The position numbers and the translations under genes are program-made. The notes below the pieces were generated by a model, which searched no databases, had not been told where the DNA came from, and saw only the letters and a program-made list of their open reading frames with translations. Shown here piece by piece: positions 32,727 through 44,900 of a stretch of DNA of 64,000 nucleotides (positions are counted from its first letter, which is position 1; each line of letters opens with the position of its first letter). The DNA comes from Rhizoclosmatium globosum (lineage: Eukaryota > Chytridiomycota > Chytridiomycetes > Chytridiales > Chytriomycetaceae), in NCBI GenBank assembly GCA_002104985.1, contig MCGO01000023.1:434001-498000 (forward strand). Reading direction: 5' to 3'.

Positions 32727-34960
32727 ATGCGACACCCACTCCCACCACCACCACCACCACCTCCAAAGGCTCCTTCGAAACCCGCAGCCAAACCCGAACC
32801 ACCGCCAACGCCAAAGCAACCAACAGTGATCAAAGTACCCACATCCGAGCCACAAAAGCGACTGAAACGGAAGCCCAAACGCCAGTCGCAACCACCACCA
32901 CCACCACCACCACCCTTCCAATCCACGCATCCCTCCCTCCAAAGCCCCAACCACAACCACAACCACAACAAGTCCCTCAAACAAACGCAAAAGAAGAGAA
33001 GCCTCCGTTGCACCCGTCCCTCCCGCCAAAACCACCAAAACCACCAAAGAAGATCCTGTCTCGAATCGCCCGACTGACCCGCGTTCCCTTCTCGTTCTCG
33101 GCCAGTGCCAGTGCCAGTGCCAGTGCCACGACAGCCACGCAAAAGAACCGCACGCCAATCATGAAAGGAACACCCGAAAACCCACTCGAAGAATCAAAGG
33201 ACATTGACGAATTCGACTACTTTGACCCGCCAAAAGGAACGGAAATACCAAAACCCGATACCTGGAAGAAGCCCCCAAACCACCTTCAGCGATACCTGAC
33301 ACGACACAAGAGCTCGCCATCGTCAGATCTCACACAGTCCCTGTTCAGTTCGTACAACAAGGGCGCGTTTACCCACAGAGAACGCCTGGCAATCTGTCAT
33401 GCGGCGGCTCAGTATATTCTCTCATTGGCTTCGAACTGAAGGATATTCCGTTGATCTTGCAAGGCCGTCGTTATGATGCCATCCAAACACGATTTCGTAT
33501 GTATACTCTTATTCTGATTGCGTATCTCTTCTAAACTGCTCAACAGATATCAAAAAAGAAAACGTCATTCGTCATATCCTGGAAACCTCGGGTGTCAACA
33601 GAACATATGATCAAATCTATGAAACTCTGTTTCAAGACATGTCTGATGAATACAAATACAGTGAGACATACATGAAACCGTGGACGCCCGAGGAAGACGC
33701 CTTGCTCTTGGAACTGGTTCCTCTTTATGGCTTTAATTATTCCAAGATATCCCCAGAACTGGCAGACCCTCTACCAATTGTATAGTTGAGTATTGTACAA
33801 CTTAATTTCGTAGTGAAGTACTCGAGTGGAGTTCTGAGCGATGCGGGAGACCGAGTGAATGAGATCAACGGTGATGAATGAGAGACTGGAAACCTTACAC
33901 GAAGAAACCCAAAGAGTACGATGTAGACCAGGATAAGAACTTGAATTCTGAGCTTTTGAAACGGTTGGCGGTGCGAACACTTTAAATGACATGATGAAAG
34001 GAGAATTGCATGCAGTATTTAAGGAGACTCAGCTAACAACCATCAAAATAACAGGCCCGATACGCGCACCTCCAACGAAAAATGAATCCAAACCTCAAAA
34101 CCGGTCCCTGGTCCCACGACGAAAACACCCGCTTCCTAAACCTCCTCCTCTACCACTACCACCCACCCACCGAACTCACCATCCGCCCAACCCGCTCCAT
34201 CCTCACCGACGTTGCCCTCGGCCTCGAAACCCGTGACTACCTCGCCTGCCGCACACGCTGGGAAAGCGGGTTCCGCCGCGTCTGGCTCCGCGCGCGTCGA
34301 CAAATCCGCGAAACAGGATCCATCCACCCGACAGACTTCTTCACCCGCAACACACCCTCCTTCTGGAAAAAATCGGACGACTTGGCCCTCCTCCGCGCCA
34401 TCAAACTGAGCAACGCGTATGACGAGACGGAAATCAGGTGGCATGAGTTGGACGGCGTTGAGCACTGGCAGGCGATGGAGAAGTGTCTCGCGTGGAGGAG
34501 TATGAAGGCGCATGTTCCGTATGTTGGGTTGCACCGGTTAGGCGCGATGCAGAAGTGTGTTGAGTTTTGTTTGGAAAAGTATGATGAGTTGAGGATTGGG
34601 AGGAGGAGGGGGGAGAAGAGGTTGGTGAGTACGAAGGGGGACTTTGTGGTTGAGGAGAGAGTGTTGAAGAGGTTTCGGAAGCGAGGGTTTGGTGTGCATT
34701 TGAGTGATGCGGTGTGGAGGTTTGATGATGCTGGCGTGGGGAAGGACGAGGATGTGAAAGTGGAGGAAGGTGGGGCTGAGGAGGAAGGAGTGGTTGAGAC
34801 AAATGAAGAGGACGTGAATAATGAGGAGGAGGATGCGGATGAAGAGGTGCGCGAATTATTGCAAGATATTGGAGATAATCAGGAAGAGGAAGTTGAGGTT
34901 CGGGGGAAAATGGAGGAGTCAGATAATGAGGGAGATGCTGTTAGTGGCCTAGGATATTGA
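32727..34960 (+). CDS. Myb/SANT-domain protein, possibly TTF-I/Reb1-like
   Basis: Seen: a long Pro/Gln-rich disordered N-terminus (32727-33170, two frames, probably one slip). Then comes FTHRERLAICHAAAQYILSL (helix-turn), DIPLILQGRRYDAIQTRF, and after an intron at about 33499-33546 a Myb repeat, PWTPEEDALLLELVPLYGFN. Next is a second Myb-like repeat, TGPWSHDENTRFLNLLLYHY, with TRDYLACRTRWESGFRR. The tail is strongly acidic. Sequence to 35141 in another frame (KKAKKQRKHLESDLEV) may be the real C-terminus. Reb1/TTF-I proteins have this combination of non-canonical Myb repeats and terminate RNA polymerase I. The assignment rests on architecture only, so a generic Myb factor is the alternative. 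Confidence 0.55.
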
Positions 34961-35262
34961 CGACAAAGCCTTGCACGAATCGAAATCCAACGAAGCTGAA
35001 ATTCGAGAAAAGCCGAAGAAATCAAAGAAACGAAAATCTAAGGACGATGAAGAACCGACAATGTCAACAAAAGCGAAAAGAAGGCAAAGAAACAACGCAA
35101 GCACTTGGAATCGGATTTGGAAGTTCCTGATTCCAGTATAAATTGAAAAAGAAAAAGAAGAAAGAGAAAAGTAAACAGAATAAAACAGTGCATAATCTGA
35201 TTTCTGAGTTTGAATGGATTACATTCAATATATCAAGGGTTTGTTTCAACTTCAATCAAAAC

Positions 35263-37133
35263 TTAGACAAGGAGCGAAAGCGAGTTCCAAAATTCATGCC
35301 ATTCAAGCTCAAATCGCCCAAACCATCTCACACCGCCTTCCAATTCAACTCCCATCATTCCCAAATGACTCCATGGCTCTTGGCGCATCGAAGAAAACAT
35401 TCTCTCCTTCTCTCCCAACTGCAACACTTTCATACTAACAATCAAATCCTCCAAATTTTCTTGGTCGGAAAACGGAGACGGTCGCTCCTTATCACTCTGT
35501 TCCTCTCCCACAACTTTCTTCATCTCCTGTAACATGGCTTCCGAAGTACGCACAAGCGGCTGCAACACCTCCAACGCTTTTCCATTTGGGCGATACCCTG
35601 AATCAAGACGATGAATCAGTTTCGCAGTCATAATCGCGCGTTTGACGAGCTTGTTTCTTCTGTGCTTCTTTCCAAGGAGCCAGTGTGGGGGTAAGCGGCA
35701 TGTAATAAACCATAACGTTGTTAAGCCTTGGAACATGCTGGCGACGGTGAATAGCTCTAATAGCCAGTGGTCGAGGTTGATGCGGGATCCGGGCCAGCAG
35801 TAGGCATCAGCAAGAATTCGCAGAGATTGGATATCTCAACGGCGGCTGTGATGGCTTGATCGAGGGACAAGGATAAAATCGCGATTTGCTCGGGAGAGTA
35901 AGTAGTGGTGGTTTGTGGCAGGAATCCCATCAACAGAATCTTGGGGTGGTGCAGGATGCAAACAGCTGCATTGTAAAAGAACGTCACGCTGATTGTTCCT
36001 GTCGCGTCGACTCTTGCGTCTTGTTCAGATAATTGCTTCACGAATTTCGTGTATTCATCTGGCGTCAATTCGTTGTCTGCGGTGGTAAGAACGCATTTGG
36101 CCGGAATTTCAAGAGAAAGAAGTTCGGAACTGAGTAAGATGGTTTCTGGAGACACAATCAAATCAAACGGGTTTAGCGGAGGCTCCGCAAGAAATTCTTT
36201 GATTTTCGCCATGACAGCCAAGATTTTGCAGACCCATGGAACAGAATCCATTTTGTTGAAGGTTGTTCCGGGTAACGCAGACATTGGCTTGATTTTCGAC
36301 AAATCAAGATTGACTGTGGGGTTATCGCGTGAAATACTTAACAGCTGATAATGTAAAAACGACATTGTCCAGAAGAGTCTGCGTCGCTCTTCTTTTTGTA
36401 CGTCTGTACAGATTAAGATGGTGCAACCAAGGTGAATCGTCAGCGTCAATGTGCAAAGATAATTGGCTCATTTGACGTAATGCCGCGATAAAGTATGGCT
36501 TTCCCAGACCAACACCAAGACAGCTGACGTAAAACGTCTGTAGCAGAATAAATGCTTGCATCGAATGAACCGAAGGCTTTTTAAGGTCGATTTTCGCGAT
36601 TGCTTTCACAGCTCGATGATAAATACCAAGAGTTACCGACTCCTCTTGCTTTGTGAAAAAGCGGCCAATGTGCACACGATAAGCCGCAGCGGCGCAGGTT
36701 GACAGGCAAACCTCAATATGAACGAGGTTCCATCAATCACAGTCGTGACGTTTTCTGCAGTCGCTGGATTGCGAGTAAACCAAGTAACTACGAGGTCAAA
36801 GTCCTGGGCAGTTGGCATCAGAGTTGGATCTTCCAGATCGAGTGGTGGAGATTCTGACTTGGGCTTCTTGTTCGCAGCCTGCCACAAAAACGTATCAGAC
36901 ATGGCAATATATAAGTTTGAGGAAAAGTAACACTATTACAACGAGTGCCGGGAGAAACCACTTACCCTTGGTTTAAAATCGCGCAAGTACGAACACTCGG
37001 ATGAAAGACCTGCCTTGATACATCGCGAACAGGCTGGGCGCCCAGAGTCACAGGGTCGCTTCTGTTTCACGCAACGGCCACATGATTTGCCTTCGACTTG
37101 GAGCACAGGCGTTGGCGATTCGGAGTTGGGCAT
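35263..37133 (-). pseudogene. Zn2Cys6 fungal transcription factor, copy 2 (several frame breaks)
   Basis: Seen: exon 1 (37133-36966) with the binuclear cluster identical to copy 1 except for one Ile/Val. Intron to 36879, then the regulatory region. Relative to copy 1 the frame breaks near 36655, 36400 and 35760, each repairable by one or two bases. Where copy 1 is frame-shifted (around PMSALPGTTFNKMDSV), this copy reads through. Retained motifs include KEERRRLFW and FQGLTTLWFITCRLPPHW. It is divergent from gene X copy 2, sharing a 248-bp intergenic region. It could be functional if the breaks are assembly errors. Confidence 0.7.
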
Positions 37134-37314
37134 CTTTTTGCACAGCCTCAGTGAGATCTCCGAAAGGATTACCTGTTTGCAATTGAATTTTCAGGAGGCA
37201 CTAATCAAAATTGAAAAGCTCATATCAGTTTTGGAAGCGGTTCGAGATTCTGAAAATCTAAGCAAGCGTTCCCTTTCTCACAGAAAAGGGATCCTACCCC
37301 TTTCAATTGAAAGC

Positions 37315-37321
37315 TATAAAA
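37315..37321 (+). promoter_or_regulatory. TATA-like box of gene X copy 2
   Basis: TATAAAA 61 bp before the ATG at 37382. The same context (GCTATAA.AACCACGAGC) is conserved upstream of copy 1, where flanking sequence has diverged. It lies in the bidirectional region between the TF and X. Confidence 0.55.
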
Positions 37322-37381
37322 ACCACGAGCTTTCCCCTCATATTTTTCATCAAAATATCAACTCTCAACAACCAAATCAAA

Positions 37382-38475
37382 ATGCAATACTTTCCTCAAT
37401 CTGAATGCTACAACCAGTCTTTCATTGGTGGCCAAGCCCCGTTCCGTCGCTACCCTGTCCAGTTCCAGACCAGACCATGGTACTCTTCCTCGGACCCTTC
37501 TTTTGGTTTCCAAGGCCTTGATTGCCCTTGGCCTCTCTGGTTTGGATTCCTCTCAAGGTCTCGGTCAACGCTACTACGGTCGCCAGGTTAGTCTCGACCT
37601 GATGTTTTAATATCCTCAGTTCTTAAAACCATATATCTCAGAATATCGGCCGTGGGGCTTTCAACAAGCCATGGATGAACGCGCTTGACAACGACTGTTA
37701 CAACAACAACCAGTTCTCGAGCTACAGCCACAATCACTCTGGAGTCAATGCCCGCAACATATGCACGCTGCCAAGGCCAATATTGTCGACGAGCTGGTTC
37801 AGGACCGTCAACGTGATGAGCTCCAGGTCAGTTCCTTTTCCCATCCAGTATTCCTCATCTAACCCCTTTCAACCCTTCAACCAACCTTCACCACAGGCCG
37901 ACCTCATCAAGCAACTCATCAAGAAATCCAGCACTACCACCAACAGAATGGGAGTCGTCCAAGCCCTCCTCTCCGGCCAGAACATCCCCAAGTCCACAGT
38001 TGCCAAACTCCTCACCCAGGACTTTATCATGGACCAAGTCACTCAAGGTCTCGTCACCAAGATCTTGGACGACAAGGTCACCAACCGTAACGCGGACCAT
38101 ATCATTTACGACTTGGTTACTGGAAACCCACACTTGCCACACCCGAACCAGAGAGCTGCCGTGGAACGCGAGGTTTGTATTCCTTACTCTATAGGAGGTA
38201 CTAAGTTTTGGCAGAACTTTTTGATTGATGATCTGACTGCCAAGGCTGTTCAACGCGTCACTTCCCCGTACGCCAACCAAAGATTTGCGTCTGCCATCGT
38301 GTTGCAACGTCTTGGAGTCTTTTGCGGCTGTTGGGCACAGACTGGAATCGACGCGATTGCCACTCCATTCGGTGTGCAGTATGGCTCATGTGGAGGAATT
38401 GGGGGTTCAATCGTCTTGGTGGAGTTAGCCAGAGTTTCTGTCATGATCAGGGATGGTGCTGAATGCATATGGTGA
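37382..38475 (+). pseudogene. Protein X, copy 2 (frame-shifted)
   Basis: Seen: the same four-exon layout as the 28613-29717 copy, starting MQYFPQSECYNQS. Exon 1 loses bases near 37527 so that the LDC/SGLDSSQG segments lie in different frames. In the last exon three separate one-base deletions between 38297 and 38340 together restore the frame, replacing about 17 residues. A further deletion near 38404 changes the C-terminus. Exon 3 (ADLIKQLIKKSSTTTNRMG through HPNQRAAVERE) is nearly identical to copy 1. It is divergent from TF copy 2. Confidence 0.65.
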
Positions 38476-38786
38476 TATCATTTTATTTGATACGGCAGCG
38501 CCCTTCTTTCGCTTATTTCTGCTTATTGGTTGTTTTTGATGATGCTGAATAAAGGTTGATGCGCCTCCACCTCAATGTAAAAACAGAAGAAATAGGTTCA
38601 TTTATTTAAGTGCTGATCATAATAAATCTACGGAAAGTGATACAAAGCTTTAAGAGTGTATTGGAGCAGATTTATATATATTCCGACTTCAATTAATGAG
38701 GACAAAAGAATTGAAGCAATCCCAGGAGTAGTTCTCAATGGCGAAGACATGGTAATGTAAATCTTTTGAGGATACACACACTGAAA

Positions 38787-39749
38787 ATGATCCTTAACGA
38801 GCCATACCACATAACTCAGTTTGCTATCTCATTATTAGGGCTCATGTTTAATGGCGCTTTGTTTCTAATGGTTGTGACTGAGTCCAACTCATTTAATCCT
38901 AGTTCTTACTTGCCAATCTGGATATGTCTCTCCGATGTTATTCTAAACACCAACAATGTTCTTTTTGGGATTTATTCTTGGGTCACGCAAGAGAGTTTAG
39001 TGCAGCTGAGATCTGAAGCTTGCGCGTTTGACGCGTTTATTGTCCTATTCTCGTGTTCAACCTCACTTTTGCTGTTGCTGGGACTCACATACCTTCGCTA
39101 TTCTATCATTGTCAAGGAAACAGAAGTGAAGCTTCCTATTGTGAAATGGGGTATCGCTGGATCATATGCAACGGGGGCCCTTTCCGCAAGTGCTCCGTTT
39201 CTCCTTGGATCTCCAACAATATATTCATTGTCAAACGATAAGTTGTATTGCGCTACGTCCTGGACTCGTCGAGATCCAAAGACACTTGCGGTGATTGTAC
39301 TTCATCTTTCAACCATCAGCATCCCTCTGATTTTCTTGTTTTACGCGTACACATGTATATATCTGAAGATCAGATCTTCCATAGGAGGTGTCAGGCAGTT
39401 CTGTTCAGAACCAAAGTTGGAACAAGTCGAAACTGCATCTTTTCGGCCATCAACTACAAGCAAAAGAACATCGATTGTTCAAAGACTTTCTGCAAGAGTT
39501 TCTGTGGTTTCTGAAGACTGGCGCTTTTTACAGCAAAGCATCGTGATGGTTGCAACCTCTTTGGCAGGTTGGTCACCTATGGCTGTGACATTGTTATATA
39601 GCGTTTTGACTGGACAAGAAATATCTCCTGAGATTGATTTCGTGGCTCAAATGTGTATACTAGTACAGACTGTGTTTAATCCAATTTATCTTGTGTGTAA
39701 GAATCGCGAGTTACGAGTTTGCGTTCGTGAACGGTTGAAGCTGAATTAG
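38787..39749 (+). CDS. Class A-like GPCR, paralogue D (intact)
   Basis: Seen: an uninterrupted frame of 320 codons from ATG 38787, seven hydrophobic helices, Asn in TM1 (GLMFNGALF), Asp in TM2 (CLSDVILN), Cys before TM3 (ACAFDAF) and in loop 2 (LYCATSW). TM3 ends TYLRYSIIVKE (Leu in place of Asp/Glu of DRY), TM6 has AGWSP, and TM7 has FNPIYLVCKNRE, then a short basic tail. It is the reference for the broken paralogues A and C. It follows gene X copy 2 and precedes the tRNA trio. Inference: a heterotrimeric G-protein-coupled receptor. Confidence 0.78.
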   Translation: MILNEPYHITQFAISLLGLMFNGALFLMVVTESNSFNPSSYLPIWICLSDVILNTNNVLFGIYSWVTQESLVQLRSEACAFDAFIVLFSCSTSLLLLLGLTYLRYSIIVKETEVKLPIVKWGIAGSYATGALSASAPFLLGSPTIYSLSNDKLYCATSWTRRDPKTLAVIVLHLSTISIPLIFLFYAYTCIYLKIRSSIGGVRQFCSEPKLEQVETASFRPSTTSKRTSIVQRLSARVSVVSEDWRFLQQSIVMVATSLAGWSPMAVTLLYSVLTGQEISPEIDFVAQMCILVQTVFNPIYLVCKNRELRVCVRERLKLN

Positions 39750-39984
39750 TATATAAACATCGCGTTGTACGCTATGAGATTATGCACGTTTTAATTTCTC
39801 ATAAATAGAAATTAAGATAATTTCTACTTTTTGAAGCGAATACCCCCAGACTCAACACAGAAAACAATATCCAGCACCTTTATGCAATTGAACAACTGAT
39901 AAATGCCAATAACTTTCCCTCAAAGCAGAAAGGTTAGACTAACGCGTCATCTCATGTACAACATTATCCACAACTTTTCCAACT

Positions 39985-40072
39985 GCCTTCTTAGCTCAGT
40001 TGGTCAGATCGCCTGCCTAGTATCGCAAGAACAGCTAGCAGGAGGCCACCAGTTCAAATCTGGTAGAAGGCA
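39985..40072 (+). tRNA. tRNA-Thr(AGT) with 14-nt intron
   Basis: 88 nt, identical to the copy at 18756 except C for T within the intron. All stems intact. Confidence 0.88.
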
Positions 40073-40415
40073 GCGTTTTTGGTTGAGTTGTTGTGGGTGT
40101 GTGTGGTGGTTTAGAATTGGCTCTGGAATGGGAAAGACAACTGGCGCCGTGTTTTCGATACAGTATATAAAATTGACTGGAACTAAAGGAGACGTCCATG
40201 CGAGCAAGTGTGCCGTTCAAGTTATCATTATGTTTTCACTTGGCACTGCTCAACCACAAACATCTGAATATGGAATAAGCACTGGGCAACACTAAATAGG
40301 AGCTGAACCGGACAACATGCACACACCAAAAATGAGTTTTGCATCAGCGAAAAGTTGCAGTACACCAACACAAAACACATGCCAAACACCTCTCCAACCT
40401 CATGGAAACAAAACA

Positions 40416-40497
40416 CGACAACGGCAGGACTTGAACCTGCGCACTCAGAGAGTAATAGATTTCTAGTCTATCGCCTTAACCGCTCGGCCACGTTGTC
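40416..40497 (-). tRNA. tRNA-Ser(AGA)
   Basis: 82 nt, identical in stems to the copy at 23093: acceptor GACAACG/CGTTGTC, anticodon AGA, long variable arm. Confidence 0.94.
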
Positions 40498-40826
40498 CTT
40501 GGGGAAGCAAAACATAATTCAAGATAGACAAAACCACATAATGTATGAAACAATCAACATCAGAAAAATCCGATCACGATTAATTTCTAAAGCCTTATCT
40601 TGCATACTGCGAGATCATATGAGGTTTACATTTATTCCAAACTCTTGTGCGTGTTCTGCCTTGACTCTAAAACTTATTCTAATACAAAAAGTAGATTTAT
40701 CGTAAGGTAGGAGTTCTGTGCGGCTTTTTCTTTTGGCTTTTGGGCAGATTGGTTTCTGTGATGCGCACATCCAACCAAGAAACCACAACCATTCCCACCA
40801 CCATCCTCCCTGCCGCATTAAAAAGC

Positions 40827-40898
40827 GGGCCTCACGGGGAATTGAACCCCGGACCTCTCGCACCCAAAGCGAGAATCATACTACTAGACCATAAGGCC
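40827..40898 (-). tRNA. tRNA-Pro(TGG)
   Basis: 72 nt, identical to 22645-22716 in reverse complement. Anticodon TGG in loop TTTGGGT. Confidence 0.93.
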
Positions 40899-41352
40899 GC
40901 TGTGATTCCTGTCCAACAGTACACATAATAAAACTATGAAAATAACTGCACAAATAACCGTAGATTTTTATCATCTTCCAATCTGAGCACGAATATTGGC
41001 TTCAACTTGAAAAATCGTTATAACTCTACTTAAAGGGTAATCAGAAATATGACGACATGATGCTCACTTCGATTGTTAATAAACAGCAGAACGTTTGGAC
41101 ACGCGAATTTAGTGGAATAGGACCGACGGCTTACTCATTCGCATTGGGGTTGGTGGTTTTGAGAATATTTACATCGTAAAGAACCGCCAGTCGGATAACA
41201 CTACAGCCAACTTCGGAATAGAATTAGAACTGAGAAAGGCTAGTGATCTGAATGATTGGGCCTGTAGTATGCGCGTAATGTTTTGATATGAAAACCTCAT
41301 TGACGTGAGGTGTTTATTGACTTAAAAGCCATCCGTTCATCGATCCATTAAT
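40899..41352. other. Intergenic stretch
   Basis: About 455 bp of AT-rich sequence between tRNA-Pro and the mitochondrial-type gene. No coding frame or RNA seen. Confidence 0.5.
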
Positions 41353-41821
41353 CTACTTTCTCTTTACTTCCTGGGCCAGTTCCCAGACATTAGATTTGAG
41401 TTCGAGGTGGGCCACGGTGATTTCATCCTACCCGATTACAAAGTCAATACACACAATCGCATCAACCAAGCAAACAACCCACAGTCACTTTCAGCAATTC
41501 GTTCCTGACATCCTCGAGATCCTTTCTGTGGGCCTTTTGTGTGGCAAGGCCCTTGATGTCCTTTTCGAGCTGGTCAACCTTCTTTGCCTTTTCCTCGAGT
41601 TTAGCGACACTCAAAGTGAGGTGGTCCAGGGCCTTGAGCACGGATCCAGAGGCGACCCGGTACTCTTCAACAAGATTCGTGTACGCTGCAAACCCAACAA
41701 GCGACGCTCCTGCCACAAAGCCGAGCACGGCAGAGCGGCCCGATCCACTGCGAGAAGGTACAGGACCAGTGGAAGTGGTGGTGGCGGTCGAGTAGCGGCG
41801 GATGGCTCGAACGAACATCGA
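41353..41821 (-). CDS. Putative mitochondrial membrane coiled-coil protein
   Basis: Seen: ATG 41821 begins MFVRAIRRYSTATTTS, an Arg/Ser/Thr-rich stretch typical of a mitochondrial presequence. A membrane helix (SAVLGFVAGASLVGFAAY) and a charged coiled coil (VAKLEEKAKKVDQLEKDIKG) follow. After a 61-bp intron (41428-41488) a final exon ends ELAQEVKRK. About 135 residues in all. The family is not identified. The plan (presequence, one helix, coiled coil) fits a small inner-membrane organiser or assembly factor, but this is only inference. Confidence 0.6.
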
Positions 41822-41921
41822 CTGTCTTTTCACGATAATTAAATAGATTTATTGCTGTCAAACACCATAGAATATGAATAAATACGGAAAAAAAAGAGAG
41901 AGACGAAATAGAAATGCAAAA

Positions 41922-44900
41922 TTACTTGGGGCCATTGAGGCCTAGCGATGAAAGCTTGGCAAATGCTCGACTTGCCTTTGGTGACAGTACTGATTTCTCA
42001 GGTTCATCATTTGATATCATAGAATTGGTTTGACTGTTCGACCCTGAACGAGGAATAGCAGCATCTCCTGAAAGGCGGCTGTATGCGTCACTTCCTCGAT
42101 GTGCGGCGCTGCTTCTATTTGACGTTGCTGAAAACGATGGCATTCGAAGTCCTGAAATCTGGCCTTGGAAGTCTGGACTTCTCCCATTCAATATTCCCCG
42201 CAACGTCAAATCTCTTCCTTCAACACGTCAATCTCGGCCTGGTCCGTCACAAGAATTCTAATCTGAGCTTCCAACACGCGAATGATTTGTGTGTCAATGT
42301 AGTCATAGATTGTAACTGCTGATATTTTGAAAAACTTTTTGAGTTTGGCGATTCGTTTTTCTTTGGTGGCTTGGATGTAGTCTGGATCCATATCGGAATC
42401 ATTGCTTTGGTTTCCCTTTCCTGTGATTTCAGCCGCAATCACGCTAACAAGATCCAAGAATTCGTCCACTTCAATCGTGTTTTGCGTCATGAGTCCCAAG
42501 TTGGAAATAAACTGGAACAGTCTGTCTCCAGCTTCATCTGGTGGAGGTGATGCATCTTTTCCCAGTTCATCGTCCTCCTTTTGCAACTGTTTCAAGATAT
42601 CCTCCTCGACAGACTTTTTAATCTTCATGGCCATGGACGCCTTCTCCGCCGGCGACATGTTACTTCCCATTCTCGCCTCAATCTTGGAGCATTTCCGTCT
42701 TACGTCCACTTTCTGCGCAAACGTCATCAACTTCAAGTTCTTGTTGGCTTCAGCCATGACGATATGGCTCTGGATACGTTGTCCAAACACTTTTGAGAGT
42801 TTATCGATTCTCTTCTTGCGTGCTTCTTTCGAGACGGTCGCTTCATCTCCAAGAAGACCATTCAATCCGTCGTCGTCATCGTCATCGTCGGTTTTCAAGA
42901 GTTCGGCAGAGTCCATCGATGAGAACTCAGGTTGAAGGATTCGTTTTGGTGAAGCTGGCTCCGGTGCCATTACGGAGCTCATTGGCGTGGGTGGTTCCAC
43001 GCTTCCGAGAACAGGGGCACCAGCTTGTGATTTACGAGTCCGAGGCAGGCTTGGAGTTGTTCCTGAAGACTGCCCCCTTTGACTTCGTTGACACCAACAA
43101 GTTTCGCGTCGACAGCTTCACCCAGCATTCCAGTCAGTTTCTGGTTGCGCTTGTTGAGGAAGCGGCGTTCGTCTTTGGACAAGTCGTTGGTCGTTTCAAC
43201 GACGGGTTCTTCTTGAGCCAGTTTCTCCTTTTGAGACTCTCTGACGAGCTTTTCGTCGACCCTGTCTTGTTCAACGTTGGAATTTGGTCTCCAAAGATAT
43301 TTCTCCTGTTTGTGTACAAAAACAATTAGAATCAAACACTATTAACCACGCAAACACAAAAATATACTCAACAGCTTCTCAATCTTCTTTCGTCTCGTAA
43401 CACCATCCCCACCACCCCCTTCATCATTATCCAAATCCTCAATCGCCTTCAAAATATCCGTAATCTTAACCGCAGTAATCCCACCATGACCAGCCCCACC
43501 CGCAACCGACGCAATCTCAACAATCCCATCATGAATAACAGCCGCATCCGCTCCAATCTTCTGCATCTTCATTTCATCCTCTCCAACCCTCTGTCCAAAA
43601 AACTTGTTCAGTTTCTTTTCCTTCACAATACGTCTCTGCTTCACCGCCCACCGCTTCCTCACGTTATTATCAAAGTACCCAGAGAAACTCGAGCGGGGAT
43701 GGCCGGGCTGAACCTGCGTGCTGTCTTTGCGAGGAGGAATTCGCGGAGGTCTTCTTGTGCGACGGGGGTGTTGTTGTTTAGAGAGGCGAGGAGGACGGGG
43801 GTTGTTGGGGATAGGGGGTTTGTGAGGATTTCTGTGAGCTTTTTGATTTGTTTCATGTCGTTTGGGTAGGTTTTTGTGAAGGATGTTATTTGGTGGGTGA
43901 GGAAGTTGGAGGGTTCTGCGATATTTTGTGAAAAGACGGTGGTGGGATTAGTTTTTATGAGGTTGATAGGAGTCAAGGTCACCTTTCATACGCTCGTCGG
44001 AGAGTTTCGTGAATAACTGACTCTTCATGAAACGGGGCAGCAAAAAGGTTTGTAAGGTTGCCAAGACTTGTTCTTGAACTGCATCGTACACGGTCACGTC
44101 CAGTTCATCGATACAATCAATCTTTGTGACGATATCCTTCCTCATGTCTGACGAAATGATAACAGGAATCGGAGCACCCGTACTGAAGTACATGTTGTAA
44201 ATGTATTTGCAATAGTCAATCACAGTGTCCTCGTTACAAGTCTGAAGTGCTTCAATGTCAAGATGAAGAAGCAAGTTTTCGAGCGTGTATTCTTCGAGAG
44301 AGAATTGTTGCAGATGGGAGAGGGCGATTGTGTTTGAGAGGAGGGATTTCAGTGAGTCGTCAAAGTTTATTGTGTTGGGTCTCGTCGATGGTACAGGTGG
44401 AGCTGCATTATCGTAGATGCTGTTTTCGCGTGAGTTTGGGATGATTCCTGATGGATTTGGATATTAGCTTGCGGTATCGATGTTTGATGCAGAAACCACA
44501 AACCAAGTGTCACTTCGTCCATGTACGCGACAGTAACAGAATCGTTGAACTCCAAAACATCTTGAATCACGCTTTCAAAAGAAAGAGCGAGCATTCCAGA
44601 GTTATACACTTGCGTTACAACAATGGGCTGTGCCTTTTCCACCGCCTCCAAAAACTTTGCCTTGTCCTGTGTACCCACTTCCTCTGCTGCTTTCGTGAAC
44701 ATGTATTCCGCAGTGACGAGGTCAATCAAATCTATCGTGAGAGTCACTACTCGTTCCCACCACACACATACGAAACCCCCCACAACCTAAACTCAAAACA
44801 AAAAAAGAGACTCAAACCTTGAACAGTCTTCCGCTTATCAATCGTAACCGTCAACACGGACGTCCCAACAGTCACAGATAATCTCATGAATCCAACAACC

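Larger units (their letters stand above)
38650..40497. repeat. Duplicated block: GPCR + tRNA-Thr + tRNA-Ser (copy 2)
   Basis: Counterpart of about 17420-19207, in the same orientation. Extends with tRNA-Pro to 40898, and 39985-40898 recurs inverted at 22645-23598. Confidence 0.7.

Noticed and set aside
32624..33158. Gly/Trp-rich minus-strand proteins
   Set aside because: Antisense of the Pro/His-rich low-complexity start of the Myb gene.
38297..38340. Programmed frameshifting in protein X copy 2
   Set aside because: Three separate one-base deletions relative to copy 1 are more simply errors or decay.
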